The notes: generated by a model from the letters alone, not told the origin. DNA of 64,000 nucleotides from Methanobacteriaceae archaeon (GCA_027318585.1 DAHVOW010000001.1:99026-163025), one strand, 5' to 3'. Positions 1 through 8,623 are shown, counted from the first letter of the stretch. Program-made: numbers and translations.

Positions 1-287
1 GTTTCACTGGTCACTGTATCAATGGTTAAATTGGCAGGAGTTTTTTGAACCGCCACCAGAGTTTTGTAAACATTGTTCTGTATACTATCAGGATCAGCTA
101 CCGATGCAATAACCGGTGCAGCATCAGTGGTACCAATTGAAACCTGATTAGTGGACAAATTATCCCAACCGGAAGGATAATTAAAGGTTACACCATTAGC
201 ATTAAACACCTCATTTCCAGATGTGCATCCAGAAGCCAAAGTGGTTGCTACCAAAACCAGAAATAACAGGACAATACTTCTCTTCAT
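1..287 (-). CDS. PsbP-like secreted lipoprotein, N-terminal part (runs off the left edge)
   Basis: Reading the minus strand from the ATG at 285-287 gives an open frame to the window edge (95 complete codons). It begins with a short basic start (MKRS), a hydrophobic stretch, and a lipobox (LASGC), so the protein should be lipid-anchored at residue 20 or so and face outside. The segment after it (VTFNYPSGWDN) resembles the opening strand of PsbP/DUF1795-type lipoproteins common in Methanobacterium, and resembles the lipoprotein at 46293-46745 in layout. A ribosome site (GAGGTG) lies six bases upstream. The C-terminus is missing, so the family assignment is tentative. Confidence 0.75.
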   Translation of the reverse strand, partial: MKRSIVLLFLVLVATTLASGCTSGNEVFNANGVTFNYPSGWDNLSTNQVSIGTTDAAPVIASVADPDSIQNNVYKTLVAVQKTPANLTIDTVTSE

Positions 288-350
288 ATTACACCTCGTT
301 TATTTGATAGGAAATATATGGGCGTGTGATTTTATTATAGTTTACCTTTA

Positions 351-549
351 TTAAGGATGGATCCAATCTTCTTCACCAGATAATATCTCATAACCTTCGC
401 TTAACATATAGGCAGACATAAGGAGCCCAATAATTGATCCTCAGGATAGCATGAAAATTAGTAAAAAACCCCGTAAAAAGAACTGCTAATAGAAAGGACA
501 ATATTCTTTCAATCCCCCCTATTCCTGACCATATTGTTCGAAAGAAAGA
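351..549 (-). pseudogene. Remnant of a small membrane protein gene with a frameshift
   Basis: This fills most of the gap between the lipoprotein and ycaO. One minus-strand frame reads SFFRTIWSGIGGIERILSF and then a hydrophobic run to about position 430; a different frame continues as IIGLLMSAYMLSEGYEIL and ends at the TAA at 351-353. Together they look like one membrane protein split by a single-base frameshift near 425-432. There is no ATG, GTG or TTG start and a stop (TAA, 550-552) closes the first frame upstream, so I read it as a decayed fragment. The family is not recognised. The rest of 288-616 shows nothing else I can support. Confidence 0.35.
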
Positions 550-616
550 TTAATTGGTGTCTGAAAAGGAAAAAACTACCCTATTAGTGTATTTAAATTC
601 CATTCATAATCAAAAA

Positions 617-1819
617 TTAAAAGATATCCCTATTCATAACCCTTTTGCCCATTCTCTCCGGATCAACGGCGTAAACTTCTAATCCCGGTATCACAACCCT
701 AACTACAGGAATATCAATTTCTGGACGGGTTAAGTCAACATAAAGAACTTCTTCGATGCCTGTTTTTTTAAGTTCTTCCATAGATATTTCCAGGTCATCC
801 TTAAAGGAGGACGTGGATTTGTTATTCATCTGGGAGAGGTCAATTTTTTCATTATACTCTCCAAACCAATGTTTATTAATACGTTTCATGCGCTCGTAGC
901 CCGCTTTTCGCATGAAAACTGCCCGAGTGGTGTCTTCCCTGGTTCCATGTATCTGGGTGGCACGACTCTGAGCCACTTCCGTTAAAGCCCTTATCGCTGC
1001 GATCTCCGGATCCAAGTGGGTTCCCACCCCCATGGTTAAAAGGGCCGGGTCCTTAAGTACCTTATCATCGGCCACCGCAGCAATGGTGGTTATTTCTATG
1101 TCCGCTGTTAGGTCCACCAACTTAACATCCACCCCGGATTCCATGAATTTAGACAAAAGGATATTAATAAGCTCATTTTGAGCTTCATCACATACAACTT
1201 CTGTTTTATGCTTCTTACGGGCTTCAAAGATGCTCCAGGCATCTCTTTCCACCAACTCCATCAGCCCATGAAAAACTGCCTCCTCCAGGACGTTACCTGA
1301 AGCCAAACCATTGGTGTTGGACTTGAAAAGATGAACCCCATCCCGGGGTTGATAAGGATGGTAAACTGAATTAGCAGGTATAAGCTGCTTATTGTCGGTT
1401 TTGGCATCCCGGGCGGTTACCCACTCAATTTTTTGAAATTGGGGATCAGATATCCTCTGAGGGATTATCAGAGAAGTGGGATCCAGACATTTCCCTGCTT
1501 CATAAACCTTTGAAATAACATTATCTTTATCTGATTTTTGGAACTCCGCAGAATACCTTTCAAAGGCCTCCATCATGGCCGAAGCTTTGGCCTGGATTTT
1601 GGTAGCCCCCTTACCAGCATATATGCTAACCGCACCCTCAGCTGCTCCCGGTCGGATGGCAGAGTACACCGGTATGCCCACACGGTCCAGGTGAGTTATC
1701 TCGGCGATTCGGGTTACTCCTGCAAATTTCAGCTTCTTCTCAACCCTGTTGATGGTTTCTTCCGGATTAACAGCCCGGTGGGTGCATCCAAAGTATTTGA
1801 CTGGTATTTCTCTGAACAT
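617..1819 (-). CDS. ycaO: YcaO-family protein, McrA-glycine thioamidation (methanogenesis marker 1)
   Basis: The 400-residue protein matches the methanogen YcaO family: an N-terminal CTHRAVNPEET segment, the glycine-rich AEGAVSIYAGKGATKIQA stretch around residues 60-78, and the MMEAFERYSAEF motif that supplies ATP/Mg-binding acidic residues. In methanogens YcaO works with TfuA to replace the backbone oxygen of a glycine in methyl-coenzyme M reductase subunit McrA with sulphur; that role is established for the family, not visible here. No tfuA-like gene lies in the window. A GGTGT ribosome site precedes the ATG. It is separated from the upstream M50 protease by only 15 bases, suggesting co-transcription. 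Confidence 0.9.
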   Translation of the reverse strand: MFREIPVKYFGCTHRAVNPEETINRVEKKLKFAGVTRIAEITHLDRVGIPVYSAIRPGAAEGAVSIYAGKGATKIQAKASAMMEAFERYSAEFQKSDKDNVISKVYEAGKCLDPTSLIIPQRISDPQFQKIEWVTARDAKTDNKQLIPANSVYHPYQPRDGVHLFKSNTNGLASGNVLEEAVFHGLMELVERDAWSIFEARKKHKTEVVCDEAQNELINILLSKFMESGVDVKLVDLTADIEITTIAAVADDKVLKDPALLTMGVGTHLDPEIAAIRALTEVAQSRATQIHGTREDTTRAVFMRKAGYERMKRINKHWFGEYNEKIDLSQMNNKSTSSFKDDLEISMEELKKTGIEEVLYVDLTRPEIDIPVVRVVIPGLEVYAVDPERMGKRVMNRDIF

Positions 1820-1834
1820 TTGACACCATTTATA

Positions 1835-2437
1835 TTATAATATTCGAATTCCCATCGAAGACAGAACCATCAAAAATGTGATAGACGCTGTTAGAGCCCA
1901 TATAATTGGGTTCCACTTGAAAACCTTAGCCCCATCAAGAATACTAAAAGGGATAAGGTTGAATAAAGCTAAAAAACTGTTAACAGTGAATCCCAATACA
2001 CCAATTTCGCTGAAAATGCTGGAAGGTGGTGAAATGAATTCTAACCCTACAAACAGAAAGGCCAGGATTATGTTTGTTAAGGGCCCTGCTATGGAGATCT
2101 TACCGTTTTCTTCCCGGGTAATATGTTCTCCATGGATATATACTGCTCCGGGGGCTGCAAAGACAAATCCAAAAAGAGCTGTCACAATGGCCAGTATTAG
2201 TCCACCAGGCCAAACCTTGTATTCAGCAAAAAATCCATACTTGATAGCTACAAACTTGTGAGCAAGTTCGTGGAACACAAAACCAAACCCCACCGCTATT
2301 AAGGTAATGGGAATAACGTTGAGGAAGGTGATAATGTCATATCCACGATATATGGTAAATATATACGCAAAAACACCGGCAATAACCAGCATAGAAATTA
2401 TTATATCCCTAATTTCTCTGGAAGTAAATTTTACCAT
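1835..2437 (-). CDS. M50-family (site-2 protease-like) intramembrane metalloprotease
   Basis: A 200-residue protein with about five or six membrane segments. The zinc motif HELAH (residues about 56-60) sits inside a hydrophobic helix, and a second conserved region near the C-terminal third, FNLIPFSILDGAKV, carries the aspartate that completes the zinc site in the S2P family. There is no PDZ or CBS domain, so it is a minimal member. S2P proteases cut membrane-embedded substrates; the substrate here is unknown. The gene begins a likely two-gene unit with ycaO downstream. Start chosen at the ATG preceded by GTGGG. Confidence 0.87.
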   Translation of the reverse strand: MVKFTSREIRDIIISMLVIAGVFAYIFTIYRGYDIITFLNVIPITLIAVGFGFVFHELAHKFVAIKYGFFAEYKVWPGGLILAIVTALFGFVFAAPGAVYIHGEHITREENGKISIAGPLTNIILAFLFVGLEFISPPSSIFSEIGVLGFTVNSFLALFNLIPFSILDGAKVFKWNPIIWALTASITFLMVLSSMGIRIL

Positions 2438-2679
2438 TATTATTAACCCACATTTTCTTACTTATAATAATTTTCGTCCTTAAAAAAATGCCTCTAAATT
2501 GATCTAAAAGAGAATCTTGAAAAATTTATCGGATAGGATAAGAATCTAAATAGATACTCAAATACCAAATATTTTTTAAAAATCTGATATCATATATTTT
2601 GTTGTATAGAAAATGAAGCTTAACTAATCAATGTTGAATATAGAGATTGAAATTTAAAAAACTAAGTATAAAACGGGAA

Positions 2680-3150
2680 ATGGGTCTTCAAATGAGCTTT
2701 TCTTGCGAATACTGTCAAATTGAAGGGGGATACGGGGATTTGATGTGGGAAACAGCCTATTGGCTTATTTTCTTAGCACCGAGTCAGAGATATCTGGGTA
2801 CCTGTGTAGTTGCACAAAAAAGAGGTTGTGGAGATCTTTCTGAAGTACGAGAGGAGGAATGGGTGGACTTCGGGTTAATTGTGAAAAGACTGGAAGAAAC
2901 CTTGAAAAGTGTGTTCAATCCTACACTTTTTAACTGGAGTTGTTTTAAAAACGCCACTTTTCGCAATCAGAATCCCAAACCAGAAGTACACTGGCATTTC
3001 ATTCCTCGTTATAATGAAGAAGTTGTTTTTGGCGGATTAAAATTCAAAGACCCGGACTTCGGTTATATTCCTCAACCTATCCCTAGGAAAATACCACCAG
3101 AAGTTCAGAAAGATCTTAAAAAGAAGATTGAATCCTATTTAACCAAATAA
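2680..3150 (+). CDS. HIT-superfamily protein, probable nucleotide hydrolase or transferase
   Basis: The protein ends with the HIT signature region PEVHWHFIPRY. Compared with the usual HxHxHxxPR, the first histidine is Glu while the middle (nucleophile) and last histidines are kept. An N-terminal CEYC pair resembles the zinc-binding CxxC of many HIT proteins. HIT enzymes act on dinucleoside polyphosphates or AMP conjugates; the substrate here is unknown. The frame opens with a TTG at 2647, but I prefer the ATG at 2680 (or 2692), since the extra N-terminal residues lie in AT-rich leader sequence. It stands alone, 63 bases ahead of the M24 peptidase. Confidence 0.75.
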   Translation: MGLQMSFSCEYCQIEGGYGDLMWETAYWLIFLAPSQRYLGTCVVAQKRGCGDLSEVREEEWVDFGLIVKRLEETLKSVFNPTLFNWSCFKNATFRNQNPKPEVHWHFIPRYNEEVVFGGLKFKDPDFGYIPQPIPRKIPPEVQKDLKKKIESYLTK

Positions 3151-3213
3151 ACAACCCATAACTACTAGCTAAAATAATTTAATAAAAATAAACAATATGG
3201 AAGGAAGTTTTCT

Positions 3214-4206
3214 ATGGAAGTCCCAGAAATTGTTAACCAGATGCATGAAGAAGGCCTAGAATCCCTCCTGATTTTTCAACCAGAAAATATAACCTACCTA
3301 AGTGGATATTGGCCCACCAGTTCCTCAATTTTGTTACTTAAAGATGATCCAGTGCTCCTGGTACCCAAACTAGACCGTAAAGAGGCAGAAGAAATTTCAA
3401 CAATAACAGTTGAGGAATTAAAATCCTTAGATAAACTCAAAAAGGAACTTCCAGCAAACTTGGGAGTGGAGCCCTCCCTAAACATTGCCACCTACCAGAA
3501 GTTAGGGGATGACTTTAAAATTCGGGTGACGGACCTCTTGGAAAGGTCTCGGATTATAAAATCAGACCATGAAATTTCCAATATCCAGAAGGCCACTGAT
3601 ATAGCCGAAAAATCATTGCTGGAGCTGGAAATAAGAGGTGCCGAAGAGGAAGTTGCAGCCCAGCTAGAATATATAATGAGGATTAATGGTTCCAGTAAAC
3701 CAGCTTTTGACACTATTATGGCGTCTGGATATCGTTCCAGTTTTCCCCACGCGTCCACCTCCTCAGAAAATATTGAAAGCCCCCTGGTAATTGATTGGGG
3801 AGCAGTCCATAATCATTATGCATCAGACACCAGCCGTACCCTGATCCAGACTGAACGAGAGGAGGAAATTTTTGACATAGTTCTTGAAGCCCAGACTAAG
3901 GCCATAAAAACTATTAAACCCGGAGTTAAGGCTTCTTATATCGATAAAGTGGCCCGAGATATTATTACTGAATATGGCTACGGTGAAAGTTTCCTTCATT
4001 CTACCGGGCACGGTGTGGGTCTGGAGGTTCATGAAATGCCTTCACTATCATCCAGAGAGGATAAAAAATTAGAGGCCGGTATGGTGATCACCGTGGAACC
4101 GGGTATATATCTGGAGGGAGAATTTGGAGTTCGAGTGGAAGACATGGTTCTGGTAGAAAAAAGATCCCGGGTCTTGAATAATATGGATTCAAGACTGAGT
4201 TTCTAG
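3214..4206 (+). CDS. M24-family aminopeptidase (Xaa-Pro peptidase-like)
   Basis: A 330-residue protein with the two-part layout of prolidase-like enzymes: an N-terminal creatinase-like domain (about residues 1-115) and a C-terminal pita-bread domain. Metal ligands are visible as VIDWGA, SDTSRT, the HSTGHGVGLEVHE block, and the closing VEPGIY and VRVEDM segments, which supply the Asp, Asp, His, Glu and Glu of the dimetal site. The family removes N-terminal residues preceding proline in cytosolic peptides. Start: ATG after a good GGAAGG site. Monocistronic in appearance, followed by an AT-rich promoter region for the next gene. Confidence 0.88.
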   Translation: MEVPEIVNQMHEEGLESLLIFQPENITYLSGYWPTSSSILLLKDDPVLLVPKLDRKEAEEISTITVEELKSLDKLKKELPANLGVEPSLNIATYQKLGDDFKIRVTDLLERSRIIKSDHEISNIQKATDIAEKSLLELEIRGAEEEVAAQLEYIMRINGSSKPAFDTIMASGYRSSFPHASTSSENIESPLVIDWGAVHNHYASDTSRTLIQTEREEEIFDIVLEAQTKAIKTIKPGVKASYIDKVARDIITEYGYGESFLHSTGHGVGLEVHEMPSLSSREDKKLEAGMVITVEPGIYLEGEFGVRVEDMVLVEKRSRVLNNMDSRLSF

Positions 4207-4320
4207 GCAGTGCCTAACATACGACAATTGTCTAGTGAAGAAAGAATCCATAAACCGTGACTTACTTATAATAATATAATATATAATAAGCTAACATAAT
4301 TAATGAGTAGGTGAAAAAAA

Positions 4321-5256
4321 ATGGCCTTGATACCCCCCCCATTAGCACCAGTATCTGAGACCATGGACCAAATATTTCCAGATAGGTATTTAGTAAGACT
4401 TCAGGAGACTCTTATACGGGCCGGATTGTACGTTAAAGCCTCTGATCTTATAACTTTACTTGTTCTCGTTGGTGTCGGATTAGCAGTCGTTGCATTTGTG
4501 TTGTTTTCAATTTTTGGGATAAATCCTATTTTCGGAGTTCTTTTAGGAATATTTGCTCCAGCCATCATCGTAGGTGTATGGTTGTTCTTTTTAATGGAAA
4601 GGCGAGTAGATGCCATTGAAAATGGAACTCCCGATTTTTTGAGGCAGATCGCGTCACTTTTACGCGCCGGTGTAGGGATCGAAACTGCTTTAGAAGATAT
4701 ATCTAAACATGGTAAAGGACCACTCTACGATGAACTTAAAAGGACAGTAATTGAGATAAAAATTGGAAGCACCTTTGATGAATCCCTTCTAGCCATGGGG
4801 GAGCGCCTCAAATCCAAAAATCTTGACCGGACATTTCGTATGATATTGGAAGGAAGAAGGGTGGGTGGAAGTCTTGCCGATGTTATCGAAACTGTGGCCG
4901 AAGACCTGAGAGCAGTTTTGTCACTTCAAAGGGAGCGACGGGCAAACGTCATGATGTCCGTAATGTTTTTAGTTATAGCCGCCATCATAGCCGCTCCTTT
5001 CGCACTGGGAATGATTATGACCTACTCCTCCTTTATTGAGGTCATTGGAAAACCCAATACACTACAGGATGCAGCGATGATGTCCGCCACCGGTTATATA
5101 ATCATACACTCCATCATAGCCAGTTTATTAATTGGTATTGTCATGTATGGAAGTGCCCGTAAGGGAGTGAAGTACGCACTTCTACTGGTGCCGGCAGCCT
5201 ATGCCATATTTTATGTTATAACGCTTTTAGGACCAGGATTATTAGGATTTTCTTAA
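4321..5256 (+). CDS. Type II secretion/TadC-like membrane protein (GspF/ArlJ family)
   Basis: This 311-residue protein has the T2SSF domain: a membrane hairpin at about residues 45-100, a cytosolic helical domain with FLRQIASLLRAGVGIETALEDI and LEGRRVGGSLADVI, then three or more membrane helices to the C-terminus. Family members are the inner-membrane platform of type IV pili, archaella and Tad machines. The next gene is a pilin-like protein, supporting a pilus or surface-fibre role. The partner ATPase normally encoded beside it is absent. Upstream, 4271-4292 holds a TATA-rich stretch, and AGGTG precedes the ATG. Confidence 0.85.
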   Translation: MALIPPPLAPVSETMDQIFPDRYLVRLQETLIRAGLYVKASDLITLLVLVGVGLAVVAFVLFSIFGINPIFGVLLGIFAPAIIVGVWLFFLMERRVDAIENGTPDFLRQIASLLRAGVGIETALEDISKHGKGPLYDELKRTVIEIKIGSTFDESLLAMGERLKSKNLDRTFRMILEGRRVGGSLADVIETVAEDLRAVLSLQRERRANVMMSVMFLVIAAIIAAPFALGMIMTYSSFIEVIGKPNTLQDAAMMSATGYIIIHSIIASLLIGIVMYGSARKGVKYALLLVPAAYAIFYVITLLGPGLLGFS

Positions 5257-5270
5257 AGGGGGTTTTATCT

Positions 5271-5471
5271 ATTAGAATTGTAAATGACGAATCAGGGCAA
5301 ACTGGAGCAGAAATGATCCTCATTATCGGAGGCATAATTGTTATTGCCATTATAGCGGCCATTGTGTACCGGAATTACTTGCAGGGTCTGGGTGATGAAA
5401 TTAACAAGACTGAAGTGCAGAATGTGAACAACAACATTCAAGATCTCGGTAACACCATTAGCGGTACCTAA
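5271..5471 (+). CDS. Small pilin-like protein with class III signal peptide, apparent ATT start
   Basis: A 66-codon frame directly downstream of the TadC-like gene. It reads RIVNDESGQTGAEMILIIGG, then a long hydrophobic helix, then a polar tail ending NTISGT. The basic leader, the GQ cleavage point and the Glu five after the cleavage site are typical of archaeal class III (type IV pilin-like, EppA-processed) precursors. No ATG, GTG or TTG lies in frame before the cleavage site; the ATG at 5313 would delete the whole leader. An ATT at 5271 sits eight bases after a GGGGG ribosome site (5258-5262), so I take ATT as the start. It was probably missed by ordinary gene finders. Confidence 0.7.
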   Translation: MRIVNDESGQTGAEMILIIGGIIVIAIIAAIVYRNYLQGLGDEINKTEVQNVNNNIQDLGNTISGT

Positions 5472-5568
5472 ACTTTAGATTTCCCGTGTTAAATTTTATA
5501 ATAGAAATTGCTTTTTTATTTTAAATTTTCTTTTTATCCATCCTAAAAGATCTGATGGAGGTTTACGC

Positions 5569-6975
5569 ATGAAAATGTTGATTAATGGGGAATTAAAGGA
5601 TAAAAATGCTAAAATAAAAGTTATTAATCCTTTCAACAATGAAGTAGTTGATAAAGTTCCCCTGGGAGATGTGGAAGACGTTACAGAGGCCATTTCGGCG
5701 GCTAACCAGGCCCGTAAAATAATGAGCAAGATGTCTTCTCGAAAGCTTTCCCGTATCCTGATTGATGTTCAAGAAGAGCTCAAGGAAAATTCAGAGGAGA
5801 TGGCCCGTCTGATAACCCTGGAGACCGGGAAGACTATAAGGGACTCACGTGTGGAAATGCAACGCTCATTGGAGACACTACAATTATCCGCAGAGGAGTG
5901 TAAACGTGTATACGGTGAAACCATCCCCATGGATGCGGCTATTACTGGAAAAAGTGTTTTTGGTTTTACTGTGAAAATCCCCTTAGGAGTGGTGGCTGCC
6001 ATTACACCCTTTAATTATCCAGTTAATCTGGCCATTCATAAATTAGCACCGGCCTTAGCTGCCAAGAACACCGTAGTATTTAAACCATCCCTCACCGCCC
6101 CCCTGGCTGCCATGAAACTGGCCCAGATCATGGCCCATCATCTTCCAAGAGGAGCGGTTAACTGTGTTACTGGCCTGAGCAGTGACATAGGGGATAAACT
6201 GGTTACCAGTCCGGTTATAAGTAAAATATCCTTCACTGGAAGCGTTCCCACTGGATTGTCCATAGCAGAGAAAGCTGGTTTGAAAAGGCTTACCCTGGAA
6301 CTGGGTGGTAACGATCCCCTGGTGGTCTTAGACGACGCTGATATTGATGCTGCTGTCACCGCCGCTGCGGCCGGGTCCTATCTTAACGCTGGGCAGGTAT
6401 GCATTGCCGTTAAGAGAATAATTGTGCAGGAAAATGTGGCAGATGATTTTGTGGCGGAATTAGTTCGTTTGACTAAAAAAATCAAATTAGGAGACCCTCT
6501 GGATCCTGAAACAAATATGGGGCCACTCATTGATGAACAAGCGGCCATAATCGTGCAGAATAAAGTGGAAGATGCCATCAAAGAGGGCGCCCAGCTCCTG
6601 TGTGGTGGCGCAAGAAATAAGGCATTCTACCAGCCCACCGTCCTGGACGAAGTGCAACCGGATATGGAGGTGGTTCGGGATGAAACTTTCGGACCAGTTT
6701 CGCCCATTATAAGAGTCAGGACTGAAAAAGAAGCATATAAAATGGCCAATTACACGAAATATGGGCTGCAAGCCGGGGTTTTTACTCAAGATATAAACCG
6801 GGCCAAACGGGCGGTGAAGAATATAGAAGCAGGATCAGTTCTGGTAAATAAGCAACCAACTTTCAGGACAGATAACATGCCATTTGGTGGTTTTAAAATG
6901 AGCGGTGTGGGTAAAGAAGGTGTTAAATATGCACTTGAAGATATGACCCGTACCAAGATGGTGATCATTGGCTAA
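5569..6975 (+). CDS. Aldehyde dehydrogenase family, probable lactaldehyde dehydrogenase
   Basis: A full-length 468-residue NAD(P)-dependent aldehyde dehydrogenase. Catalytic residues are present: Asn149 in ITPFNYP, Lys172 in VFKPS, Glu244 in LELGGN and the nucleophile Cys278 in GQVC. Close relatives in methanogens are annotated either as lactaldehyde dehydrogenase (CofA, giving lactate for F420 side-chain synthesis) or as non-phosphorylating glyceraldehyde-3-phosphate dehydrogenase; the sequence alone does not separate these. The F420 gene cofH is also in this window but 29 kb away. GGAGG precedes the ATG. A short gene of unknown role follows after 30 bases. Confidence 0.85.
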   Translation: MKMLINGELKDKNAKIKVINPFNNEVVDKVPLGDVEDVTEAISAANQARKIMSKMSSRKLSRILIDVQEELKENSEEMARLITLETGKTIRDSRVEMQRSLETLQLSAEECKRVYGETIPMDAAITGKSVFGFTVKIPLGVVAAITPFNYPVNLAIHKLAPALAAKNTVVFKPSLTAPLAAMKLAQIMAHHLPRGAVNCVTGLSSDIGDKLVTSPVISKISFTGSVPTGLSIAEKAGLKRLTLELGGNDPLVVLDDADIDAAVTAAAAGSYLNAGQVCIAVKRIIVQENVADDFVAELVRLTKKIKLGDPLDPETNMGPLIDEQAAIIVQNKVEDAIKEGAQLLCGGARNKAFYQPTVLDEVQPDMEVVRDETFGPVSPIIRVRTEKEAYKMANYTKYGLQAGVFTQDINRAKRAVKNIEAGSVLVNKQPTFRTDNMPFGGFKMSGVGKEGVKYALEDMTRTKMVIIG

Positions 6976-7005
6976 TCTTAGTCAAACTCAAAAAAAGGTG
7001 ATTTT

Positions 7006-7230
7006 ATGTATACCAACGGTCAGCTCAGGATATTACAAGGAGAAATTACTGAGAAAGACATCCAGGCCATGCCCAGATTGATGGAAGGATTCAAAGTGGG
7101 TGATAGCGTGGCCATTATCCATGATGATGATTTAAGAGACTTGCTGGATGATTATTATGAACTGATAATTAGTTACAAAGAACTGGTGGAAGAACTTACC
7201 GCTATAAAAAGATCCATAGGTCTGTTATAG
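7006..7230 (+). CDS. Small acidic protein of unknown function
   Basis: A 74-residue protein that I do not recognise. It starts after a good AGGTGAT site 30 bases behind the aldehyde dehydrogenase, so the two are likely co-transcribed. It has no membrane segment and no cysteine. The middle contains a run of aspartates (IIHDDDLRDLLDDYYEL) and the C-terminal half is predicted helical (SYKELVEELTAIKRSIG), compatible with a small dimer or an accessory protein. Nothing in it indicates catalysis. Confidence 0.65.
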   Translation: MYTNGQLRILQGEITEKDIQAMPRLMEGFKVGDSVAIIHDDDLRDLLDDYYELIISYKELVEELTAIKRSIGLL

Positions 7231-7243
7231 ACTATTAAAAGAG

Positions 7244-7257
7244 GACCTTTTAAGGTC
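7244..7257. terminator. Palindrome between convergent genes, possible terminator
   Basis: GACCTTTTAAGGTC is a perfect 14-base palindrome 14 bases after the stop of the small acidic gene, followed by a T-rich stretch (7270-7280). It lies between two genes that converge, which fits a transcription end. Archaeal termination depends mainly on T-tracts, so the hairpin itself may be incidental. Confidence 0.35.
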
Positions 7258-7311
7258 GTAGTCTTCTATAGAATCATATTTTTATATTTGAAATCTACAC
7301 AGATTTTATTC

Positions 7312-8034
7312 TCATTTTAAAAATGCTTCCACCAGGTTACGGGCCTCATTAAGAGATTCTAATGGTATTCCATGGGGTATATCACCTAAATCACCAACAA
7401 CACCTTTTAAAACGCCTTCTCCAGCCCCCAGGAACATTCCTTCACTGGTAACGCCTAAGAAATTTTCAGGAGGTAAAATGGCCACAGCCACTTTATCACC
7501 ATCTTTAAGGGTTAAATCATTGGTAACTACAGTAATTGCACGTTTACCTAAGTTTAAGTTGCATATTAAAAGTTTTTCAGCAGCAGGATGTTTGGCTACA
7601 CTTAGTATTTCCCCTTTTTTAATGTCAATTCCCATTACCGGGTCCTTAATCTCTCCTAAAAGAATCCTGTTCCTTAGACCATTGATGGTGTTGATGAAAA
7701 ACTTTATCTTGGCCAAGACTTCCTCCAATTTCTCCCTTTCAGCACGATCTGCCATCTGCAGGAACTGACGGTTCCAGAACTCGCCGCCCAAGGCCTCCAC
7801 TACTTCCTGGCAGAGGTTTTCCAAGGAGGTTAGTTGATCACTTTGGGCCATTTCAGCTGGTGAAAGGTAAGAATAATATAGTGACTGGACTTCAGGAACC
7901 ATCTTATGGGCAGCTTCTAAGGCTTGTTTTTTACTCCATCTTCCTTTGAGGTTGGCCCGGTCCACGGTTCTGATAAACAGTTCAACTGACTTTTCAGTCA
8001 CTTTAAGTCGATAATCGTTGCTGGTATCCCACAT
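7312..8034 (-). CDS. Stand-alone tRNA-binding (EMAP/Trbp111-like OB-fold) protein
   Basis: The C-terminal 110 residues form the tRNA_bind OB-fold found at the end of MetRS and in Trbp111: GEILSVAKHPAAEKLLICNL, TVVTND, and the LPPENFLGVTSEGMFLG signature. The N-terminal 130 residues are a helical region without a recognisable domain. Such proteins bind tRNA structurally and may assist synthetases. The frame extends to 8067, but the ATG at 8034 (MWDTSNDYRLK) has a GGTGA site at the right distance and I use it. It converges on the preceding gene and is divergent from the PRC-barrel gene. Confidence 0.8.
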   Translation of the reverse strand: MWDTSNDYRLKVTEKSVELFIRTVDRANLKGRWSKKQALEAAHKMVPEVQSLYYSYLSPAEMAQSDQLTSLENLCQEVVEALGGEFWNRQFLQMADRAEREKLEEVLAKIKFFINTINGLRNRILLGEIKDPVMGIDIKKGEILSVAKHPAAEKLLICNLNLGKRAITVVTNDLTLKDGDKVAVAILPPENFLGVTSEGMFLGAGEGVLKGVVGDLGDIPHGIPLESLNEARNLVEAFLK

Positions 8035-8252
8035 GGTGTCACCGTATGATATTGTGGATATTATCAAGTAAATGAATTTAGTTTTTAATAATTTGATAAT
8101 TTAAATCTATTATAATATCATATTCTACATTTTTTTGTTTTTTAATCATAAAATTAAGTTAACGGTGTCTATTTTTCGAAATATTTAAGTAGGGTGAGGT
8201 TTTTAAATTTATTTAGTTTAAGGTAACATCCTGGAGCATTCCATAATAGGAT

Positions 8253-8612
8253 ATGCCCAGGAAAATGATAAAAAAAGGCAGTTGGTTTAAGATGGTGGAG
8301 TTAACAAATCTATACAACTTGGATGTGTACACCACCCGCGGTAAATACGTGGGACGGATTCAGGACGTCGTGTTGAATATTAAAAAAGGTAGAGTTTCAA
8401 CACTGAAGGCGGTTGCCGTGAATCATGACAAAAAAAGTGTGGGTATTAAGGACGTTATTACCAAGAGTATACGTATAGTGCCCGAAACCGATGAAATCCG
8501 GCCTCTTAAAGAAGAAGGAAGTATAGACATACCTTACGAGCGAGTACAGGCCGTGGGGGACATACTGTTAATCAGTCCCGAAATAAAAGAACCTGCAGTG
8601 CCTCCACAGTAG
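8253..8612 (+). CDS. PRC-barrel domain protein
   Basis: A 119-codon frame whose residues 14-95 form one PRC-barrel: LYNLDVYTTRGKYVGRIQDV, then GRVSTLKAVAVN and DIPYERVQAVGDILLIS. PRC-barrels are small beta domains used in RNA processing and, in some archaea, in FtsZ-based division (CdpB proteins). The sequence does not decide between these. The start is uncertain: ATGs at 8253, 8265 and 8292 are all possible, and the domain begins right after the 8292 ATG. It is followed after 11 bases by nadX, suggesting one transcript. A TATA-like stretch lies near 8200-8215. Confidence 0.8.
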   Translation: MPRKMIKKGSWFKMVELTNLYNLDVYTTRGKYVGRIQDVVLNIKKGRVSTLKAVAVNHDKKSVGIKDVITKSIRIVPETDEIRPLKEEGSIDIPYERVQAVGDILLISPEIKEPAVPPQ

Positions 8613-8623
8613 GAAGATAGTTC

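Noticed and set aside
1878..2261. A 127-codon plus-strand frame opposite the M50 protease
   Set aside because: It is a shadow of the conserved protease gene; composition and lack of a ribosome site argue against coding.
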